Positions 19,652 through 29,143 of a stretch of 64,000 nt of DNA are shown in pieces (within the stretch, counting starts at the first letter, position 1; each line of letters opens with the position of its first letter). Under the pieces are notes generated by a model. It did no database searches and was not told the origin of the DNA. It saw only the letters and a program-made list of their open reading frames with translations. The DNA is from JAJTFW01 sp031421935 (lineage in GTDB: Bacteria > Bacteroidota > Bacteroidia > AKYH767-A > OLB10): NCBI GenBank assembly GCA_031421935.1, contig JANOPQ010000262.1, positions 12,894 through 76,893 of the forward strand. The letters run 5' to 3'. A program made the position numbers and the translations under genes.

Positions 19652-21952
19652 ATGCGAACACCTGGTTCTCTTCAATCAATGTTGTACCCACTTCAAAAAA
19701 GATGGTATCTCATTGTTATTTGCATTCTACTGTCGGGAATTGCGGCTACCCGTTACCTTTATATGGCTACCTCGCAGTATCAAGCTTCGGCTACACTTCG
19801 TATTGAAGATGCTCAAGATGGAATGTCGGGTAGTAATTTGTACCGTGACTTCGACGTTTTTAAATCTAACCCGAAAGTGCAAACGGAAGTGGAGGTTTTA
19901 AAATCTCGTTCGTTATTCGAGAAAGCATTGGATCGTTTAGATTTCCATGTAGAATATTATCGTCAAGGTGAATTGAAACAAGAGGAAGTTTATCATACTG
20001 CCCCATTCTTAGTTGACTATTCAATTACGGATAGTAGTTTTAATACGTTGAATTGCAATTTGAAATTTTTAGATGGGAATAAATTTTTAATTAGTTATGA
20101 GCGTTTAGGAAATACTTTTGAAAAGCAAGGAGTATTCGGAACTCAAATTTGTGATGGAGGTGTTTGCATCACAGTAAAAAAAGATGAAGAACAATTGCGT
20201 TATCATCCACAATTAAAACAAGAGAATTGGTCGTTTATTGTTTATTCAAGAGATGCATTAACATCAAAGTTGATGAATGCTCAATACCTTGTTAAAGCAG
20301 CCGATAAAGAGGTAAATATTGTTAAACTTTATTATACACATGCGATTCCCGAGAAAGCATCAAAAATGGTGAATGCCATTTCTACTGCATACATTGATCA
20401 AGGAATTGAAGATAAGAAAAGTTTAGCAAGTAGTACCGTGGATTTCATCAATCAGCAAATTGCTATTGTCGGTAAAGAGTTGGATGATGCGCGTGATGCA
20501 ATCAAAATGTATCGTATCCAAAATCAGATTGTCAATATCGCACAAGAAACGGATGCAACGTACAAAACGTTAGGTGAACTTACCTTGCAAAAGGTAGATG
20601 TGAACATGCAGTTGAATGTGTTGGAGAACATGAGTGATTATTTACGAAAAAATCGTGAAGTAAAGTTCTCTGGTCCAGAGTATGGAACGGTCATCGATCA
20701 GCTTTTTACGGAAAGTGTAGCTAAGCATAATGCGAAGATCCGTGAGCGAGAGGAATTGATTAAGAAATACACTGCCGAAAACGATCGAGTTAAAAATATT
20801 GATGCAGAAATATCTCAACAAAAAGCATATTTAATAGAAAGTGTAAATAATACACGTCGCAAATTGTTGTCGAAGGAAGATGATCTTTATGCAGCCATCG
20901 ACGATCAGCGCGCTTCTTTTATTGGGATGCCAGAAAAGGAAAGTACGCTGCAAGAACTAAACAGAAATTATTTTTTGTTTGAAAAAGTTTACAATTTCTT
21001 AATAGAAAAGCGTACGGAAGCAATCATTACACAACAAGTGAATGTATCATTTAATCGAATTTTAGAAACTGCGTTGATTCCAGAAGTAGCCGTTATGCCT
21101 CGAAAAGACGTTGTATGGGGATTGGCCTTAATGCTCGGTTTGATTTTGGGTGTGATGCTCGCTTATTTCCGTCATTATACGTTGCCATCGGTAAATACTC
21201 CAGAGGATTTGATGGCTGATTCATCTATCCCAGTGATCGGACAAATTCAGAAATTTAAAGTGAATGAAAGTTCTTATAAAGCATTTAATACTTTAACGGC
21301 TCGCATCTTTATGAATCAATCGACTCAGAGTTCGATGGTGATAACGGTGACGAGTACCCGCAAAGGGGAAGGGAAATCTTTTGTGGCTACACAATTGGCA
21401 CGAACATTAGCTGCTCAGGATAAGAAAGTAATTTTGTTAGACCTGAATAGTTATAATCCCAAAGTAGCATCTAGTTTTGACGTTCGTAACGGATGTGGAA
21501 TGAAAGATATTTACGCACAACAATGTTCATTGCAAGATGCCATTCAAATTACGTCTATCCCCAATCTCGATGTTATTACATCAGGTGAAACAGAAGATAT
21601 GGTTGAACATTTGATTGCAACGAATCGCACGAAGGATATTATTTCTGAGTTGCGAACTCAATATGATGCAGTCATTATTGATACCCCTGAAGTAGGTGAA
21701 TACATTGAAGCCATCCCATTTATGAAGTGGAGCGATTTAAATTTATACGTGGTGCGTGCAGAAAGCGGTAAGAATGAATTAGTGGAAAACGCGGAAATGG
21801 TGAAGGAAGAGTATCGCCTACAAGAAGTGTATTATGTGTTGAATGCAATGAAGGAGAAAAGAAATCATACAGGATATAGCAAGCCCGCGAAAGTGAAGTC
21901 GATAAAGGGACGATCGTATAAAGCTCAACTTTCAAATTTATTCATGTGGTAA
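19652..21952 (+). CDS. Wzz/BY-kinase: polysaccharide co-polymerase with tyrosine autokinase domain
   Basis: The 766-residue product has two membrane helices (about 18-36 and about 487-507) flanking a large Wzz-type periplasmic region with coiled coil (250-420). A cytoplasmic BY-kinase domain occupies about 560-740. Walker A is STRKGEGKSF near 568, and Walker B is AVIIDTPE near 675. The Walker A' segment reads VILLDLNSYNP, where the family usually has an aspartate-rich DxDxR pattern. The C-terminal tail has only a few tyrosines (GYSKP, RSYK). It controls chain length and export together with the Wza-like partner immediately upstream. Kinase activity may be reduced. Confidence 0.9.
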   Translation: MRTPGSLQSMLYPLQKRWYLIVICILLSGIAATRYLYMATSQYQASATLRIEDAQDGMSGSNLYRDFDVFKSNPKVQTEVEVLKSRSLFEKALDRLDFHVEYYRQGELKQEEVYHTAPFLVDYSITDSSFNTLNCNLKFLDGNKFLISYERLGNTFEKQGVFGTQICDGGVCITVKKDEEQLRYHPQLKQENWSFIVYSRDALTSKLMNAQYLVKAADKEVNIVKLYYTHAIPEKASKMVNAISTAYIDQGIEDKKSLASSTVDFINQQIAIVGKELDDARDAIKMYRIQNQIVNIAQETDATYKTLGELTLQKVDVNMQLNVLENMSDYLRKNREVKFSGPEYGTVIDQLFTESVAKHNAKIREREELIKKYTAENDRVKNIDAEISQQKAYLIESVNNTRRKLLSKEDDLYAAIDDQRASFIGMPEKESTLQELNRNYFLFEKVYNFLIEKRTEAIITQQVNVSFNRILETALIPEVAVMPRKDVVWGLALMLGLILGVMLAYFRHYTLPSVNTPEDLMADSSIPVIGQIQKFKVNESSYKAFNTLTARIFMNQSTQSSMVITVTSTRKGEGKSFVATQLARTLAAQDKKVILLDLNSYNPKVASSFDVRNGCGMKDIYAQQCSLQDAIQITSIPNLDVITSGETEDMVEHLIATNRTKDIISELRTQYDAVIIDTPEVGEYIEAIPFMKWSDLNLYVVRAESGKNELVENAEMVKEEYRLQEVYYVLNAMKEKRNHTGYSKPAKVKSIKGRSYKAQLSNLFMW

Positions 21953-21955
21953 ATT

Positions 21956-23233
21956 ATGAGCTTTCAACTTAGTTTAAGTCTGCCAAAACAGCTCATCAAA
22001 AGTGAGACAGCTGTTATTTATGCCGATCAGGCATTGGTAAGCGGACTTAATTTTTTGTCAAGTGTAATACTTGCACGTTATTTAGGACTCGAAGGTTTTG
22101 GTATCTATAGCATAGCATGGCTAGGAGTTATGATTGCAAGTAGTATCAATCAGCCTTTTATTATTGCACCCATGCAAACGTTGAGCAGTAAGAAAATAGA
22201 TGCCGATCAATCTGATTATTTGCAAGCACTCGTTTTCAAGCAACTTATTTTTGCTGGATTGATGGGAGTACTGTCTTTCCTTGTTGTCATTGTAATGAGT
22301 TATCTTCTTGATCAATGGAAGGTACAAAGTATTATTCTTGCCTTTCCATTAGCAGTTTTTGCTTTTTTACTTCAAGATTTTTTTCGTCGTTATTTTTTTG
22401 TAATTGGTAAACCCTATAAATCTTTGTTAATTGATGCAATTGCCTATGGCGGAGTACTCATTGCCTCGTTTGCTATACATTATGTTCGTTCGATGGATGC
22501 ACAGTTCATTTTATTATTGACCGCTGTGTTTTTTTTGTATGCTTCGCTCGTGGGACTATGGTCATTAGATCAGTTGCGCTTTAAACCAAAAGTAATCAAA
22601 GCGACAATACTCGAACATTGGGATTTTAGTAAATGGCTAACGGTTACGGCACTACTACAATGGTTTAGTGGAAATCTTTTTATTATTGCAGCCGGAGCTA
22701 TTCTTGGGCCAGTAGCCGTAGGAGTGACTCGGATGGCACAAAATATAGTTGGAATAACCCATGTTCTATTTTTAGCCATGGAAAATATTATTCCAGTTCG
22801 AGCATCTCAACATCAACGAGAAGGAGGAAACGAAGAAATGTTTCGTTACTTGTGGAAGTTTGCTTTGCAAATGGGAGCAGTTACATTAACATTGTTGACG
22901 GTTCTAGCGATCTTTAGTAAACAAATCATTTTATTATTTTATGGAGCTGAATTTGTAATTTATCAGCATATCTTAATCGGATTTTGCGCATTGTATGTGA
23001 TTATATTTATTGGATATCCTCTTCGTTATGCTATCCGTACGTTAGAAAATACACGACTTATTTTTATTTCTTTTATCGCAACTAGTATTTTTAGTGTCTT
23101 AACTGCTTATCCAATCATTAAAGCATTCGGATTAAATGGTGTATTAATTGGTTTGGGCATCACCCAACTAATTACACTCTTCCTTTATTATTTTAGTTTG
23201 CGAAAGGAAGTTGCGAAGTTATCAGCTGAATAG
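21956..23233 (+). CDS. Oligosaccharide flippase (Wzx-like, MOP superfamily)
   Basis: The 425-residue product is almost entirely hydrophobic, with about twelve predicted membrane helices. The N-terminal pattern FLSSVILARYLGLEGFGIYSI is characteristic of polysaccharide flippases. It should move undecaprenyl-linked repeat units across the inner membrane. It starts three bases after the Wzz/kinase stop, in one operon. Confidence 0.87.
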   Translation: MSFQLSLSLPKQLIKSETAVIYADQALVSGLNFLSSVILARYLGLEGFGIYSIAWLGVMIASSINQPFIIAPMQTLSSKKIDADQSDYLQALVFKQLIFAGLMGVLSFLVVIVMSYLLDQWKVQSIILAFPLAVFAFLLQDFFRRYFFVIGKPYKSLLIDAIAYGGVLIASFAIHYVRSMDAQFILLLTAVFFLYASLVGLWSLDQLRFKPKVIKATILEHWDFSKWLTVTALLQWFSGNLFIIAAGAILGPVAVGVTRMAQNIVGITHVLFLAMENIIPVRASQHQREGGNEEMFRYLWKFALQMGAVTLTLLTVLAIFSKQIILLFYGAEFVIYQHILIGFCALYVIIFIGYPLRYAIRTLENTRLIFISFIATSIFSVLTAYPIIKAFGLNGVLIGLGITQLITLFLYYFSLRKEVAKLSAE

Positions 23234-23252
23234 TCCATTTATATTCTCATTA

Positions 23253-23260
23253 TAGGTTTG
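23253..23260 (+). promoter_or_regulatory. Candidate internal -7 box TAGGTTTG upstream of glycosyltransferase
   Basis: A perfect TAnnTTTG lies in the 83-base gap after the flippase gene, 56 bases before the next ATG. This is the only sizeable gap in the first part of the locus, so a secondary promoter is plausible. No -33 TTG was seen at the right distance. Confidence 0.35.
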
Positions 23261-23316
23261 CTTTGTACTTTTCATCCGAAACCTTACATGCATCTTACAC
23301 GTAAAAAGAATCAACT

Positions 23317-24453
23317 ATGAAAGTGATTCATGTAGTACTTGGTAAGGCCAATCCCAATAGAATGAATGGGGTGAACAAGGTTGCACATCAGCTAGCCATG
23401 AATTTATATGCGCATCAAGTGCCCGTGGAAATATGGGGAATTACGAAAACTCCAACAGAAGCTGTTTATCCTCGTCCATTTCCTACTCATTTGTTTAGAT
23501 CTCAACCTATCTACCGCGACTTAGATCCTAAAATGATGTTTGCAGTTTCTCAGGAAAAGAAGGACACTATATTTCATATTCATGGTGGATTCATCACTGA
23601 CTTTTATAAGTTAACTCGATTATTGAAGGAGATGAATTTCGAATATGTGTATACTCCGCATGGTGCATTCAATAAAATTGCTTTGGAGAAGAACAAGTGG
23701 ATTAAAAAAATTTACATAAGCAGATACGAGAAATCTATTTTACGTCATGCCAAAGCCATTCAATTGTTAGGACAAAGTGAGTTCGACCATCTGGGAACTA
23801 TTATTCGATTGAGTAATAAAGTTGTTATACCCAATGGACAAGATTTTGATGAGCTAGCTTTTGAATTTGCAACAATGAAAAATCGAAATGCTCCGGTATT
23901 TGGTTTTTGTGGTCGATTAGATACCTATTACAAAGGCCTCGACTTTTTATTGGAAGGATTTGCCGGTTATTGTAAGAAGGGTGGCGAAGGTGAATTATGG
24001 TTGATAGGTGATGGACCTGATCGTCCTCAACTCGAAGCATTGTGTAAAGTATTTCATATTGAAACGCGTGTGCAGTTTATGGGAGCACGTTATGGAAAGG
24101 ATAAACTAAATCGAATTGCAAATATGGATGTTTTTTGTCACCCTTCTCGTTCAGAAGGTTCACCCACAGCGGTTCTTGAAGCGGGCGCATTAGGAAAAGC
24201 ACTTATCGTAAGCACTGCAACCAATGTTGGGGCAGATGTTGAAAAGTATAATGCAGGTTTTCACATTCGCCAAAGTACAAGTAAGAGTATCGAAAATGCA
24301 ATGTTTAGTTTTTTAAAGACTTACCAATCTGGTGAATATTTAGAGTTTGGAAAGCAAGCAAAAGAGATGGTGAAAATTGAATTTTCATGGAATGCGGTTA
24401 CGAAGAAATTGCTAGAGCTGTACGATTATGAAACACGAGCCGTAAAGTTATGA
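23317..24453 (+). CDS. Glycosyltransferase family 4
   Basis: The 378-residue product has a GT-B fold. The N-terminal acceptor domain starts KVIHVVLGKANPNRMNGVNK. The donor domain (about 195-350) has the family pattern FGFCGRLDTYYKGLDFLLE and the conserved acidic motif PSRSEGSPTAVLEAGALGK. It transfers a sugar, of unknown type, to a lipid-linked glycan at the cytoplasmic face. Its stop overlaps the start of the ligase-like gene by four bases (ATGA). Confidence 0.9.
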   Translation: MKVIHVVLGKANPNRMNGVNKVAHQLAMNLYAHQVPVEIWGITKTPTEAVYPRPFPTHLFRSQPIYRDLDPKMMFAVSQEKKDTIFHIHGGFITDFYKLTRLLKEMNFEYVYTPHGAFNKIALEKNKWIKKIYISRYEKSILRHAKAIQLLGQSEFDHLGTIIRLSNKVVIPNGQDFDELAFEFATMKNRNAPVFGFCGRLDTYYKGLDFLLEGFAGYCKKGGEGELWLIGDGPDRPQLEALCKVFHIETRVQFMGARYGKDKLNRIANMDVFCHPSRSEGSPTAVLEAGALGKALIVSTATNVGADVEKYNAGFHIRQSTSKSIENAMFSFLKTYQSGEYLEFGKQAKEMVKIEFSWNAVTKKLLELYDYETRAVKL

Positions 24454-25751
24454 ATGAAGAATATTTACTTTCTTCACAATTGGCAAAACGCATCCAACGC
24501 TTTTTGATTTTATTATTGGCACTAAGAATAGTTTCATACTTCGTACTCACTGATAATATTGTAATTGTTCAAATAACAAAGGCCAGTTTGCGTATTTCTA
24601 TTACTTTGTTATTAGCTGTGATTTTATTTTTTCAAACCCGGAGAAATAATCCAAGGAAAAATAAATTTTTGCAAGTCACTCCGTGGGTGTTGTATGGATT
24701 GTATTTGTTTTTAGGCGTAGCTTCACTTTTTTGGACGAGTTCATTTCATGCTAGCGCTTTGCAATGGGTGATGGATTTTGAAGGATTTATATTCGCTTGG
24801 ATGTTTATGGGTGTTTTTTACATTTATAAACAACGTGATCCCGAAAATTATTTTGAATTGCATAAAATTATTGCCCCAGCTGTTTTAATGGTTTCGGTAG
24901 GATTTATTCTTGGGATATTTCTTGATCCCGATAAATTTTATCGATTAACACATGGCGGAAGTGTAAGTCGGTTAGGTGGATTTATTATCAATCCAAATGA
25001 GTTGGGAATGTTGTTTGTAATTGGAATCAGTTGCTTTCTTCCTATGCTTTTTCAACAAGGAAAATTGCGAATTAGTGTCGCACTTTCAATGATCCTGCTC
25101 ACCTATCAATTAATATTAACGGGTTCGCGCTCTTCGTTGATTGGGTTGTTATTGGTTTTAATCTTGTATGCTATTTTATATGGAAGTAAGATCAGCAAGT
25201 TGGCAATTATCGTTGGAACTATTGCATTAGTTCCAATTGCTGGCTATTCTTTCTTTGTAAAGCAAGGGCAAGTCGCAGAATTATTTACACTTACTGGCCG
25301 AATCCCCTTTTGGCAAGATCTTTTGACTTATAATTTCCCAAAGGAACCATGGCTAGGATTTGGATATATGCGTATCGATTACGTCGATAAATTCGATTCC
25401 TTAAATGCGTATGCTGGTGCGATGACACATAATACCTTTTTGCAAGTATTGTTAGGGCTTGGAATGAGTGGTCTGTTGCTAGTTCTGATGCAGTTGTCAG
25501 TTTTTCTGTATTTTGCTAGCAAAGTGGCTGATAAAGGGTTAAAACAATCGATTGGTCTCCTATTAATTCCACTTTTGGTTAATTCAATTACCGAGTTCGG
25601 CATTTTTGGAGAAACCAATTATGGAATCATCTTTTATTTATTTCTAGTTTTTACAGTGGCAGTAGAACCTCTTGTTCACTCTGAGCGTATAAAAAGTCGC
25701 CACCATGAAAAAGTCAAAACTTTCTCTCACCGATCTCAGCCTCTTGCGTGA
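24450..25751 (+). CDS. O-antigen ligase/polymerase-like membrane protein (Wzy/WaaL family)
   Basis: The 433-residue product has about ten to twelve membrane helices and a central periplasmic loop (about 275-330) of the Wzy_C type. The loop includes TLTGRIPFWQDLL, LGFGYMR and THNTFLQVLLGLG, the conserved arginine- and histidine-bearing signature of the family. It polymerises repeat units or ligates them to an acceptor; sequence alone does not distinguish these. It overlaps the upstream glycosyltransferase by 4 bases and the downstream APH-like gene by up to 47. Confidence 0.87.
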   Translation: MNEEYLLSSQLAKRIQRFLILLLALRIVSYFVLTDNIVIVQITKASLRISITLLLAVILFFQTRRNNPRKNKFLQVTPWVLYGLYLFLGVASLFWTSSFHASALQWVMDFEGFIFAWMFMGVFYIYKQRDPENYFELHKIIAPAVLMVSVGFILGIFLDPDKFYRLTHGGSVSRLGGFIINPNELGMLFVIGISCFLPMLFQQGKLRISVALSMILLTYQLILTGSRSSLIGLLLVLILYAILYGSKISKLAIIVGTIALVPIAGYSFFVKQGQVAELFTLTGRIPFWQDLLTYNFPKEPWLGFGYMRIDYVDKFDSLNAYAGAMTHNTFLQVLLGLGMSGLLLVLMQLSVFLYFASKVADKGLKQSIGLLLIPLLVNSITEFGIFGETNYGIIFYLFLVFTVAVEPLVHSERIKSRHHEKVKTFSHRSQPLA

Positions 25752-27054
25752 TTTATTCGCTCCAGGGTTGGAGATGATTATTATTGATCCCTTCGAAAGA
25801 GTGGATGAGAATGTAGAGGAAAGTATGGAGAGTTATCAACCCGATGAGAATAGTTTGAATTTTGTGATTGATGTATCACAGTATTCTTTTTCGTGTTTTC
25901 TATCTAATGCACAGGATGATTCTTGCACTTCTTTTGATTTTATTAATAACGCCGATGGAACGATTCGATGGTTTTATAATTCGAATTGTAAGGAAGCAAT
26001 GCATTTGTCTTTGTACAATTCGAATTCAATAAAGTCAAAGATTTATGTTTCGGTAAGTAAAATAGTATGGAAGTTGGGCCAAGGTAATTTGCTCTCTTCC
26101 GGTCGATTTGAAATGCAACAATTCTTAGTGAATGAAGTAAAAGCAAAGTATGGAATTGAAGAGCATGAAATATGTACTTTTTTCACAGGCACAAGAGGTG
26201 CAACACGAAAAATAGTTGTAGATGTGACAAGTGAAGATGGAATTTGTGCATTTATAAAAATACCATTAACAGTAACTGCTGAAAAACTAGTTAAAAACGA
26301 AATTGATATGGTGAAGTCCTTGAATAAATTTGATTTTACAACCTTGAGTCTGCCTAAGATCTCAAAGCATATAAATGGTCACGCTCGACTATCAAACGTT
26401 AAGCCTGCATTTACAATTTCTGCAGATAAAATCGCGGCCATTCACGCCAGCGCTGTTGGCGAGTTGTACGCACTTAGTCATGAGCGTAAAGCAATCACCG
26501 ATACAGAATCATGGAATGTGATCAATGGAAATGTGCATTATTTGTTTAATGAATTAGAGTATAGGAATAATTTAGACCCCAGTAAAATTGATGCGTTAGT
26601 AAAAGGATTGAAGCAACTTTATTCAACAATTTCATTGGGAGAGTCTATTCCCGTTTCTGTGTCTCATGGTGACTTTACTCCATGGAACATGTATTGCGAC
26701 GATCAACGATTATATGTTTACGATTGGGAAATGGCGAGAAATGGTATTCCGATGTTATTTGATTTGTTTCATTTTAGTTACCAGTCTGTTATTTTGCAAC
26801 AACAAAAATCGTATAAGGAAGTAAAGATTAACATTAACGGTTGGTTAAAGCAGCCAATCGTGATGCACATGATTCAGAAGTATAGAATAAATGTTAAATT
26901 GCATCATGCTCTATACTTGTTGTTCAATGTAAGTTTTTATTTACGTCAATACTTGAATGAAAAGGAGCCGCTCATGCAAAGTGAATGGATGATGGATGCT
27001 TGGGTGTTGGCTATTGAAGATTGTTTAACAACTGTAAAAGTCAATTCAAAATAA
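25705..27054 (+). CDS. APH/choline-kinase-like phosphotransferase in polysaccharide locus
   Basis: The 449-residue product carries in its C-terminal half the catalytic motifs of the aminoglycoside/choline kinase fold: SHGDFTPWNMY near residue 320 and VYDWEMA near 343. The N-terminal 150 residues match no family I recognise. In this setting it may phosphorylate a sugar or lipid-linked glycan rather than an antibiotic. The chosen ATG overlaps the ligase gene by 47 bases. A second ATG at 25774, just past the ligase stop and preceded by GGAG, is a good alternative. The next gene follows after two bases. Confidence 0.7.
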   Translation: MKKSKLSLTDLSLLRDLFAPGLEMIIIDPFERVDENVEESMESYQPDENSLNFVIDVSQYSFSCFLSNAQDDSCTSFDFINNADGTIRWFYNSNCKEAMHLSLYNSNSIKSKIYVSVSKIVWKLGQGNLLSSGRFEMQQFLVNEVKAKYGIEEHEICTFFTGTRGATRKIVVDVTSEDGICAFIKIPLTVTAEKLVKNEIDMVKSLNKFDFTTLSLPKISKHINGHARLSNVKPAFTISADKIAAIHASAVGELYALSHERKAITDTESWNVINGNVHYLFNELEYRNNLDPSKIDALVKGLKQLYSTISLGESIPVSVSHGDFTPWNMYCDDQRLYVYDWEMARNGIPMLFDLFHFSYQSVILQQQKSYKEVKININGWLKQPIVMHMIQKYRINVKLHHALYLLFNVSFYLRQYLNEKEPLMQSEWMMDAWVLAIEDCLTTVKVNSK

Positions 27055-27056
27055 TC

Positions 27057-28361
27057 ATGAATCAAAGACGACTTTTTTTAGATTATTTTTTCAAGGAGAT
27101 GATGCCTTATCGCTACGCCTTGTTGAAGTTTATACATACGTCTATTGATGAGATCCCAGAAAACTCGGATGTAGATGTTTTAATTTCTAAGCTTGATTTA
27201 GTGAAAATACTAAGGATTGTTGAGAAAGGTAAAAATATTGAACGCGTTCAGTTCCATAAAAAATCATTTGCCACATTCACTTGTTTGCTATTTGAAGATG
27301 GATCTTATTTAGAAATTGATTTTTTACATCGTTTCGATCGAAAGGGCGTTGTGTATTTAGATGCTGCGATGGTTTTGGATGATATCGATGTTTTGAATTC
27401 TGGATTAAAAGTAGCTTCACATGCTTATAGCTTTGAATATATTTTGCTGTTTTATTTGTTGAATGACGCTGTCGTTCCACAGAAATATAGAGATTATTTT
27501 GCTTCTTTTAGTACCGAAGAGAGGTCGGGAATATTTATTCACATGACATCCAGTTATGGTGTAAATATAAATGTGTTAGAGGATTTGTACTCCTTGCACT
27601 CTCGTCATGCAAAGAAAGTTAGACTGCGAATTGAAAATTTATCTGTGAATAAAGGTATTCGTTTTATATATTATAAATTGCGATATTCTGTCGAAGTATT
27701 AAAGGATGCTATCAGTCATCGTGGAATCATGATTACTTTTAGTGGAGTAGATGGTGCTGGAAAATCAACCATCATTGATGAAGTCAATGAAATGTTGAAA
27801 AGCAAGTTTCGTCAACGAACAGTGATTCTTCGCCATCGTCCATCTTTATTACCGATCTTAAGTAGTATGCGTCATGGAAAAGCAAATGCTGAGAAAAGAA
27901 CAAGAGAACATCTTCCGCGTCAAGGAACGAATTCAAGCGGATTAAGTTCATTCTTCCGTTTTATGTATTATTATACGGACTATATCTTAGGGCAATTCTA
28001 TATTTATTTTAAATATACGCTTAGAGGATATACAGTTTTGTATGATCGCTATTATTTTGATTTTATTATTGACTCTAAAAGATCTAATATCGTTTTGTCT
28101 AAAAAATTTATGAAATGGGGATACCATTTCATTTTTAAACCCGAGTTGAATGTATTTCTTTATGCGGATCCAGAAGTAATTAGAACGAGAAAACAAGAAT
28201 TAGATACCATGGCGATTACAGAGCTAACTTCCGATTATAGGAAGTTGTTTACGGAGTTAAGTAATGGAGGAAAGCAGAGGAAATATTTGATGGTGAATAA
28301 TGTCAGTAAAGAGGAAACATTCCACCGTGTAATGAAAGAGTGTATTTATTTAACTATTTAA
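27057..28361 (+). CDS. Fusion of nucleotidyltransferase-like and thymidylate-kinase-like domains
   Basis: From the ATG at 27057 the product is 434 residues. Residues about 1-200 resemble a nucleotidyltransferase fold: ENSDVDVLI gives the D-x-D pair and YLEIDFLHRF a third acidic residue. Residues about 225-434 are a P-loop kinase like thymidylate kinase: Walker A FSGVDGAGKST, a lid-like stretch rich in arginine, VLYDRYYFDFI as the DR-Y motif, and FLYADPEVIRTRK near the end. It is too long and too divergent for a housekeeping dTMP kinase. Its position suggests a role in modifying the polysaccharide. A start 36 bases upstream is possible but would overlap the previous gene. Confidence 0.7.
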   Translation: MNQRRLFLDYFFKEMMPYRYALLKFIHTSIDEIPENSDVDVLISKLDLVKILRIVEKGKNIERVQFHKKSFATFTCLLFEDGSYLEIDFLHRFDRKGVVYLDAAMVLDDIDVLNSGLKVASHAYSFEYILLFYLLNDAVVPQKYRDYFASFSTEERSGIFIHMTSSYGVNINVLEDLYSLHSRHAKKVRLRIENLSVNKGIRFIYYKLRYSVEVLKDAISHRGIMITFSGVDGAGKSTIIDEVNEMLKSKFRQRTVILRHRPSLLPILSSMRHGKANAEKRTREHLPRQGTNSSGLSSFFRFMYYYTDYILGQFYIYFKYTLRGYTVLYDRYYFDFIIDSKRSNIVLSKKFMKWGYHFIFKPELNVFLYADPEVIRTRKQELDTMAITELTSDYRKLFTELSNGGKQRKYLMVNNVSKEETFHRVMKECIYLTI

Positions 28362-28386
28362 TTGAAATCACAATATATTATAGATC

Positions 28387-29142
28387 ATGAAACGTAATCA
28401 ATATACTCCACCAGTGAAGCATAATATTACTGCTTCTTATAAAACTCCCGTGATCGACCAATTATTAGGTCGCACTACTCTTGAATGGACCTGTGACGAT
28501 GGGCACAAAGAGGCTTTGCAAGCTTCCTTGCGTTTCACTGATTATGAGGGAAATTCTCCAAGTACTTATAGTGTTCTTCGTTTACCCTACATTTTCAAAA
28601 CATGGATGCAATCGCGACGTTCTCCAATTTTGGAAGAGCCAGTTCCGTTTATTGTGATGGACGCCATTCGCTTTTTGACAACGCTGGTTCAACCAGGAAT
28701 GAAGGTTGTAGAAGCAGGTGGTGGAAATTCAAGTCTTTGGTTTTTGGAAAAGAATACACATGTCACCACTTATGAGCACAGTTCAGAATGGGCAGGATTT
28801 ATTCAGCAAACCGTTCGAGAGAATCCATTGCGTTTCCACGAAAAGAATTTTAATATTAAAGTGATGCAAGGTTCATCTGCCCTTGCAGATATGGCTTTAA
28901 TTCCAGATCAAAGTTTGGACTTTGTCCTTGTCGACTGTATGAATGATTTTACACGACGCAATGATTGTATGGAAGTGTTAATGTCGAAAGTGAAGAAAGG
29001 TGGATGGATGGTGCTGGATAATTCTGATAACCCAGTGAATTGGGTGGGCGCTGATTTATTGAAAGGAAAAGAAATGCATAAGTTTAGTGGTTTTGCACCG
29101 ATGGGATTGTTTGTTTGTCAAACTACCTTCTGGAAGATGTAA
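28387..29142 (+). CDS. Class I SAM-dependent methyltransferase-like protein
   Basis: The 251-residue product has a Rossmann-type SAM-binding pattern: motif I VVEAGGGNSSLWFLEK near residue 115, then an acidic strand end (TTYEHSSEW) and motif IV-like DFVLVDCMND near 178. The GGWMVLDNSD strand follows. The N-terminal 90 residues are unassigned. The substrate is probably a sugar or lipid-linked glycan, given its place between a kinase-like fusion and an acyltransferase. One base separates it from the acyltransferase start. Confidence 0.75.
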   Translation: MKRNQYTPPVKHNITASYKTPVIDQLLGRTTLEWTCDDGHKEALQASLRFTDYEGNSPSTYSVLRLPYIFKTWMQSRRSPILEEPVPFIVMDAIRFLTTLVQPGMKVVEAGGGNSSLWFLEKNTHVTTYEHSSEWAGFIQQTVRENPLRFHEKNFNIKVMQGSSALADMALIPDQSLDFVLVDCMNDFTRRNDCMEVLMSKVKKGGWMVLDNSDNPVNWVGADLLKGKEMHKFSGFAPMGLFVCQTTFWKM

Positions 29143-29143
29143 C

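Noticed and set aside
25705..27054. Aminoglycoside-resistance gene
   Set aside because: Only the generic APH-fold motifs are present, with a long unrelated N-terminus, and the neighbours are polysaccharide genes. Nothing points to antibiotic substrates.
27057..28361. Housekeeping dTMP kinase (tmk)
   Set aside because: The protein is twice the normal length, with an extra nucleotidyltransferase-like domain, and lies in a glycan locus.
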